Below, piece after piece: positions 58,860 to 64,000 of a DNA stretch of 64,000 nt. Numbering within the stretch: position 1 is the first letter of the stretch; the number at the start of each line of letters is the position of its first letter. This DNA is from Pholiota molesta (taxonomy: Eukaryota > Basidiomycota > Agaricomycetes > Agaricales > Strophariaceae), in the NCBI GenBank assembly GCA_014925825.1, contig JACGCK010000103.1, positions 62,001 through 126,000 of the forward strand, read 5' to 3'. The translations under genes were made by a program, and so were the position numbers. Below the pieces are notes generated by a model. That model saw only the letters and a program-made list of their open reading frames with translations, searched no databases and was not told the DNA's origin.

Positions 58860-60650
58860 TTCGGGCCGGTTATTTGGGTCTTGTTTGTTATTTGTGGCGA
58901 TGATCTCTCGAGTCTCCATTGTCTCGACTTTCCATGCCCTAAGCTCACTTCGCTCATTCTCCCCCATATCTGCATTTCCATCGCTTGAAACACCTGCATT
59001 TTTGTGAACGCGTGGTCCACTGACCACCAACGATATGACAATCACGCATTCAAGCCCGTCCTTGCGCACGGCGTCAAAATTGTTCATACGCCTTTCTTCG
59101 GTCCTTGGTGGAATATATGCGCTCGCGACCCCACGGGATGGAGCCCTTGCGCGCTGGTGGAGGTGGGTGAATGGCGGTCGTAGGAGGCGTATATCTGATC
59201 GTTGGAACAGGGGGTGAGGTAGACTATACGAGGTGTATGGGTGAGTGATTCACCCTGTTGATACTGATTTTCGGTTCTGATTCCTTGTGCGCAGGCTCTT
59301 TTCCCTATGTCCTTGTCATTCTCCTCAGGTCGGGCGGTGTCGGCCGACATCCTTCCGCGCTACAATGCCAATGCCATCAGTGATACTCCATGTCGCACGG
59401 CATGACCACGCACTCTCGTTCCAGGTCGCGCGGCATCGTTTTGATCAAGGATGGAACATGAAAAGGTCAATGTAGAACAGGATTTCGGCACAGACGCGTG
59501 GGTTTAGTCCAATTTTATGTTACTAGGTGCGTGGATCACTACTCCTTCCCACTACGATCCTTACATCCTGCGTAGGACGTCGGTGATACACGACGCTCTG
59601 GGCTCTCCGCCCTTTCTCAACGGCCGCTTTCCGCTTTCTAAATAGCTATCAACCACGGACCACACTGTCGGAGGGCGGTGGTGCTGCCTCGTTGATGGCA
59701 TTCCACCTTATTATCAACCGCCCGACAGCCTGCTAGTCGCGCCAGCAGTATCCAGTATGCAGTGACGATGCTTACTGCAAGCTTCAAAGTCTCCGAGGTT
59801 CTGCCTTTCGATACCGCGAATGTTATAAGTCGCTATCTACACCCTGCCTATCGCCTCAAGGCCGCAGATGCGCCTCGCCAGGTCGCGATCGCCCTCGTAT
59901 ACTCGCGTTACTCTGGTCCTCCTGTCATGTTTTTATTATTTCTATCCCGGTGATCTTGTACTGCTGCCTCCTGCGAATGTCATCTATCTTCCCTGCTTAT
60001 GTGTTACTACGTTCGCCCTCTTATACATGTATGCACACGCGTTACTCCGGTCCTCCTGTCGTGTTTTTGCCTCTTTCTATCCCTGTGATCTTGTGCTGCT
60101 GCCTCCTGCGAATGTAATCCATCTTCCCTGCTTATGTGTTACTATGTACGTGGTTCGCTCCTTCTTCCCACTACGTCCTGACATGCGGCGTAGGACAGCG
60201 GTGCTACATGGCGCTTTGGGCTCTCCGCCCTTTCTCAACGGCCGCTTTCCGCTTCGTTCACGGCTATCACACACCGTTGGAGCGCGCTTGCCTGTTTAGT
60301 GACTTTATTTAAACATCTGGATGTGTTGGGAGTACCCAGTGTCCGTGTGTGCCCCGCCCAACAAACGATGCCTCCCGTCCTGCCCAGCTGTTGCTGCGTA
60401 TGGCGCTGCCTCAAGCACACGCCAAACGCTCTCAACGGCCCCGCCAATCGTTCTGCTGATCAGTAGATCGCCTGTTGCTTGTCGATTGTATTGGCCCCTC
60501 CGGTGACGACGCCAACTTCAGGCTTCAAATTCCTTCAAGGTTCTGCCTTTCAGAACGGCGAATATCATAGGTCGCTATCTACACCCTCTCTGTACTCGTG
60601 CCCGCGTCAATCTCCAGTAATGTGCCACCGATGAGTCCGAGCACTCAGAT
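58860..60650 (+). repeat. Degenerate dispersed repeat, copy 3
   Basis: Shares the ordered blocks described for 20940-22560 and 25560-26950. One frame near 59005-59150 looks like real coding (VNAWSTDHQRYDNHAFKP, then VLAHGVKIVHTPFFGPWWN) but stops soon after. Contains a local tandem duplication: 59904-60012 and 60038-60148, period 134 bp. Confidence 0.55.
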
Positions 60651-60653
60651 TAG

Positions 60654-61319
60654 TGTAAGGATGGCCGTCACCTGACCTTACACCAGTAGATACATACGAC
60701 GCGTCCGATCCATTTAGTATCTTACCTCTTCCTTTCCGATATACACCTACTCTTACCATACCACACACACATCTCATCCCCTCCTCTTCTCATAGACACC
60801 GCTCTTACCCAAACTCAATAAATCCACAACTTGATCCTGTCTTTTTCGGTCCGATTCCGTAAGTCATCGAACCTCGCTTCATTTCAGTGTATTCCACTCC
60901 ATACGGAGTGGTCTTTCACTTTTTTTTTGACATCAATCAACTTGTGACGGATTTATTGCACTCGAGACACTCCTGTACACATCAAAGACTCGCGTTAATC
61001 GCTTTCTCACAACGGCTTTACCGTTTACTTCTCCTTCTTCTACGGAACTGTATAGTACTCCAGTCTCCCGCATCCTCCAGTTTTCTCCAGACACCAGCTC
61101 CAGCTCCAGCCCCTGCCTATAGCGTGTCTCAGTTTATCCCCAGGTACTTGGGCTATCGTACTTCTTGGGGCGCATATATTCGCTATTTTTGGAATTAGCG
61201 CGCATATATTTTGGGCTCGAGCTTATTTTTGATCCGTCCCTGATCTTCGCTGTGATCTCTTGTCCAGCGCTGATATTTCTCTCAATCCAGCTCCCGTTTT
61301 CGACTCCTACTGTTAAAAG
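60654..61319 (+). other. Putative 5' LTR/leader of gypsy-like element
   Basis: Starts with TGTAAGGATGGCCGTCACCT at the edge of the degenerate repeat and leads without stops in pattern to the gag start at 61320; pyrimidine-rich. The second LTR would lie outside the window, so the ends cannot be fixed. Confidence 0.4.
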
Positions 61320-63020
61320 ATGTCTAGTGGCTCACGCATCACCCCTGTTAGACCTCGTTTCACTAGGGCTTCCGCTAGGCAGAACAACTTGCCCGTTTTA
61401 GGTCCCTTAACGGGTGATAACGACCGTTCCGTTCTTAGGACGTCTCGATCTCCGGAACCTAAGGTCGAAAGCCCAGTCTCTAACCATTCGTCCCCTTCTT
61501 CGGGTGACTCGGACCCTTCGGATTTTTCTTTCACAAAAGATATCGAAGATTTATCCTCAAATCCTTCTTCAGCCGATTCCAGTTCTTCTTCTTTATCCTC
61601 TCTCCCAGATCTCATCCCTATCGAGGATTCTAGTGATTCTTCCGTGACCGAAGCAAACCCATCTTCCGTCGGTCCCTTAAACGACGGCCCTCCGGATCCT
61701 TCTGACGATTCTTCAAGTTCTTCTGACCCATCCGAGCCTTCTCATCCCAAAGACAATTCGAGTTCGTCGGACGAATCTTCAGCCGGAAGCGAACCCTCAG
61801 TTGTAGAAACGAATTACTCTGACAATAGTGCCATTCACCCCACTGGCTCTGACTCTTCTTCCGATTCCGAAATCATGACTACCGCCAGCGCACCGTCTTT
61901 CATTGAAACTTCCCATAAATATCCTCCTTTGATCCTCGAGTGCGAGAATATCACCCCGGCTCTCTTACGCGACTGGGAGAAAGAAGCGCTTGTTCACTTC
62001 CATCGAAAGAAGATCACCGAGGAGGAACGCGTCACCGAAATTTTCGGCTGTTTCCGCAAAAACGAGCTTTTAGAGGCTTGGCTCGAGCGCAACAGAGACG
62101 AATGGGAAGCGCTTATAGATTCTGAAGACGGTTTTTCTTTCCGCGATTTCATGGCCGTAATGCGATCTTCGTTCCTCGAGAAAGATTGGGAAAGAAAAAT
62201 CTTACAGAACGACGTTCACGCGCGCATGGAACCCGATGAGAAGTTTTCCACCTTTTATAGGCGTATCACCATCGCAAACAACCAATTATCCCATTCCGAG
62301 TACTACGTGAAACCTACCGAGCTTCGTGATATCTTGACCCGCAATTTCTCCAAACGTTTGCGCGACGCTATCGACAGCCTGTCTGACTCTGAACGAGAGC
62401 GTATCGAAGACGAACCGGTCTTCGATAAATGGATTGCGAGGATTTTAAAGCTTGATATCACGAGCGCTAAAGCGCACGAAGCTCTAGCCTCCGCAGCCGA
62501 AAAGATGTTTCGAGAGAATTACGCTGGGTTCAACAGAAATGACTACGACTCTATGAACAAGCGCCAGAGGACTGGGTACTACGCTCCCACCGCTGCTATG
62601 GCTTCAAACGTGGCAACGGGCGCTAACGCGTATCCAACTCATAACCCTCCTGTTGGTTTCATTGGGCCCAGGATTTTTCCTCCCAAACTCACGGAGGACG
62701 AGCGTTCGATCCTTCAGCGTCACCGTGGCTGCTACAAATGCCAACGTGTCAATGTCTTGTCTGACGATCATTCTGGCGCCAAATGCAATGACGACCCCCC
62801 CTCTGGTATCAATTACAAGGTCATAACCGACGACTGGGCGCGTAGCTTCAACGGTAAACCTTCTCCTGTCAATCCAAAAATCGTCCCTGCTCAGGCATCT
62901 TTCAACCCTGCTCCTATGGGTCCTCCGTCGCCCCTGTCGCCGCCACCGCGAGCTACTACCATAACCGTCCATCGCAATACACTCGTCACGAAAATCCCCA
63001 CCGGCTCCCCGCGTCGATAA
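61320..63020 (+). CDS. gag: Gag of a second gypsy-like element (566 aa)
   Basis: A long Ser/Asp-rich N-terminal region (residues about 40-185) is followed by a capsid-like helical region (WEKEALVHFHRKKI, then FMAVMRSSFLEKDWERKIL and MEPDEKFSTFYRRI), and a zinc-knuckle-like CYKCQRVNVLSDDHSGAKC. Matches the retrotransposon Gag layout and size. Different from the 5465-6646 Gag. Open throughout; the downstream pol frame is broken. Confidence 0.75.
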   Translation: MSSGSRITPVRPRFTRASARQNNLPVLGPLTGDNDRSVLRTSRSPEPKVESPVSNHSSPSSGDSDPSDFSFTKDIEDLSSNPSSADSSSSSLSSLPDLIPIEDSSDSSVTEANPSSVGPLNDGPPDPSDDSSSSSDPSEPSHPKDNSSSSDESSAGSEPSVVETNYSDNSAIHPTGSDSSSDSEIMTTASAPSFIETSHKYPPLILECENITPALLRDWEKEALVHFHRKKITEEERVTEIFGCFRKNELLEAWLERNRDEWEALIDSEDGFSFRDFMAVMRSSFLEKDWERKILQNDVHARMEPDEKFSTFYRRITIANNQLSHSEYYVKPTELRDILTRNFSKRLRDAIDSLSDSERERIEDEPVFDKWIARILKLDITSAKAHEALASAAEKMFRENYAGFNRNDYDSMNKRQRTGYYAPTAAMASNVATGANAYPTHNPPVGFIGPRIFPPKLTEDERSILQRHRGCYKCQRVNVLSDDHSGAKCNDDPPSGINYKVITDDWARSFNGKPSPVNPKIVPAQASFNPAPMGPPSPLSPPPRATTITVHRNTLVTKIPTGSPRR

Positions 63021-63389
63021 CAAACGAGAGCGTCTCGAGCACAATTACCCTTACAAACATGAAATCCCTCAGAATTATAGGGCTCAGTCTGCGCCGGTCA
63101 CTAACGGTAGATTCTTACGCCAGAACGCTTCAGCTGGACCGTCGAACTTGTGCAGGGCCGTTCTCCGCGTACTCCTTCTCCATCGCCTGAGCAGCGCTCC
63201 CAACGTGGCTCACCGATTGGTTTAGTAACACAGCGAGGGATCTCCCCTTCTTCCTCGAGTGAAAAGAGACGTTCTGACGATGATGGCTACGCTTCAGATG
63301 ATGTGAGTAATCACGCTTGTCTTGAACGCACAAGTCCTATAACAGTCGAGCACCTTTGGTGGACTGCTACCTGTGATTCTCCCTGAACG

Positions 63390-64000
63390 ATTTTTCTGTC
63401 CCTGTCAGAACGTTACTCGACGACGGTGCTCACCTAGTTTTAATTAGGCCTGAACTCGTTTTGAAATTAGCGCTACCTATTCACAAGCTCAAGAACCATT
63501 GGCGCTACCTTGGCCTGGTCTGATACCCATTCTCTTTTGTCGATTTCGTTGTCATTACTCTTAATTCCGTTAACAACGCCTGGTTGTCTAAGCCTACAAT
63601 TGCCTTGATTTGTAATAACTTGTGTGCAGAAATTTTACTCGGGTTACCTTTCCTCCAGCATAATGGTATCGTTATTGATCATGAGCTTCGAACGGTCATT
63701 GATAAAAAATGTGGCTACGATTTACTGAACCCGGGGAAGATTTCTCCCCCTCCTGTTTTATTAACTCCTAAAGAGCGCCGGTCAGAATATAAAGAAAATA
63801 GGAAAAGGTTTAAAGCTGAATTGAAGTGGCGTCTAGCATTCGACGCCGTGAATTATCCGAGAATACCGATTACAAAGAAAGCAAACCAGCTAATCCCATA
63901 GCAGCTATCACGAATAGAGTAGAAGAATTAGCCTCTTTACTCGAACTCCAGAAATACGAAGAACAAATTAAAGCTGATTTCGCACCTATCTTCGAACCTA
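63390..64000 (+). pseudogene. Start of Pol (protease) of second gypsy-like element, runs off window
   Basis: Retropepsin-like LLDDGAHLVLIRPELVLKL (DDG in place of D-S/T-G), then an in-frame stop at about 63520. The flap/C-terminal part follows in another frame, 63584-63901 (LICNNLCAEILLGLPFLQHN and GIVIDHELRTVI), then a further frame with EELASLLELQKYEE. Several frame changes in 600 bp indicate decay or undetected introns. RT would follow beyond 64000. Confidence 0.6.

Overview
The window looks like accessory, repeat-rich DNA of an agaricomycete basidiomycete. The evidence is a lineage-expanded family of F-box-like proteins (F-box near the N-terminus, ending in a short conserved WLDL-x-NPACPI / W-G block), two NACHT/STAND (NLR-type) genes with short 50-70 bp introns, a Ty3/gypsy chromovirus with a C-terminal chromodomain, and a tyrosine-recombinase (DIRS/Ngaro-order) retrotransposon. 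No bacterial operons, rRNA, tRNA or CRISPR were seen. Species is not determinable from sequence alone.

Layout. 0-4.6 kb: intact F-box gene, an F-box pseudogene split by a CACTG-ended MITE, and a head-to-head 5' F-box fragment. 4.6-12.1 kb: a complete, young chromovirus (TSD AGCAC) hit by a TA-type MITE in its 5' LTR and a hAT-like MITE in its reverse transcriptase. 12.1-13.6 kb: F-box gene with a C-terminal frameshift. 13.9-19.3 kb: inverted segmental duplication holding an F-box fragment and a nearly intact F-box gene with one nonsense codon. 19-22.5 kb: tandem and dispersed degenerate repeats. 23.5-25.2 kb: intact F-box gene. 25.5-28.4 kb: degenerate repeat. 28.5-32.2 kb: NACHT gene with two frameshifts, a lost splice donor and a 1.27 kb hairpin element. 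33.1-35.7 kb: a low-confidence Ser/Pro-rich spliced gene. 35.9-46.3 kb: a mosaic of a second hairpin element, hAT MITEs, inverted and direct repeats, and the tyrosine-recombinase retroelement (minus strand). 48.9-51.3 kb: F-box pseudogene with a hAT MITE in its last exon. 52.4-56.4 kb: second NACHT gene, broken only by a 1.5 kb Mutator-like foldback element. 57.3-60.6 kb: F-box relic, possible membrane-protein exons, repeats. 60.7-64 kb: start of another gypsy-like element running off the window.

The main pattern: at least seven non-autonomous terminal-inverted-repeat (TIR) elements from several superfamilies sit inside reading frames (F-box, NACHT, pol, tyrosine recombinase, one unknown ORF). 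In each, removing the element plus one target-site copy brings the flanking frame back together. F-box and NACHT families are commonly implicated in protein turnover and in self/non-self recognition; here they appear as a birth-and-death cluster being consumed by, and recording, transposition. All splice sites, breaks and target-site duplications (TSDs) were read by eye from sequence and paralogue comparison within the window.
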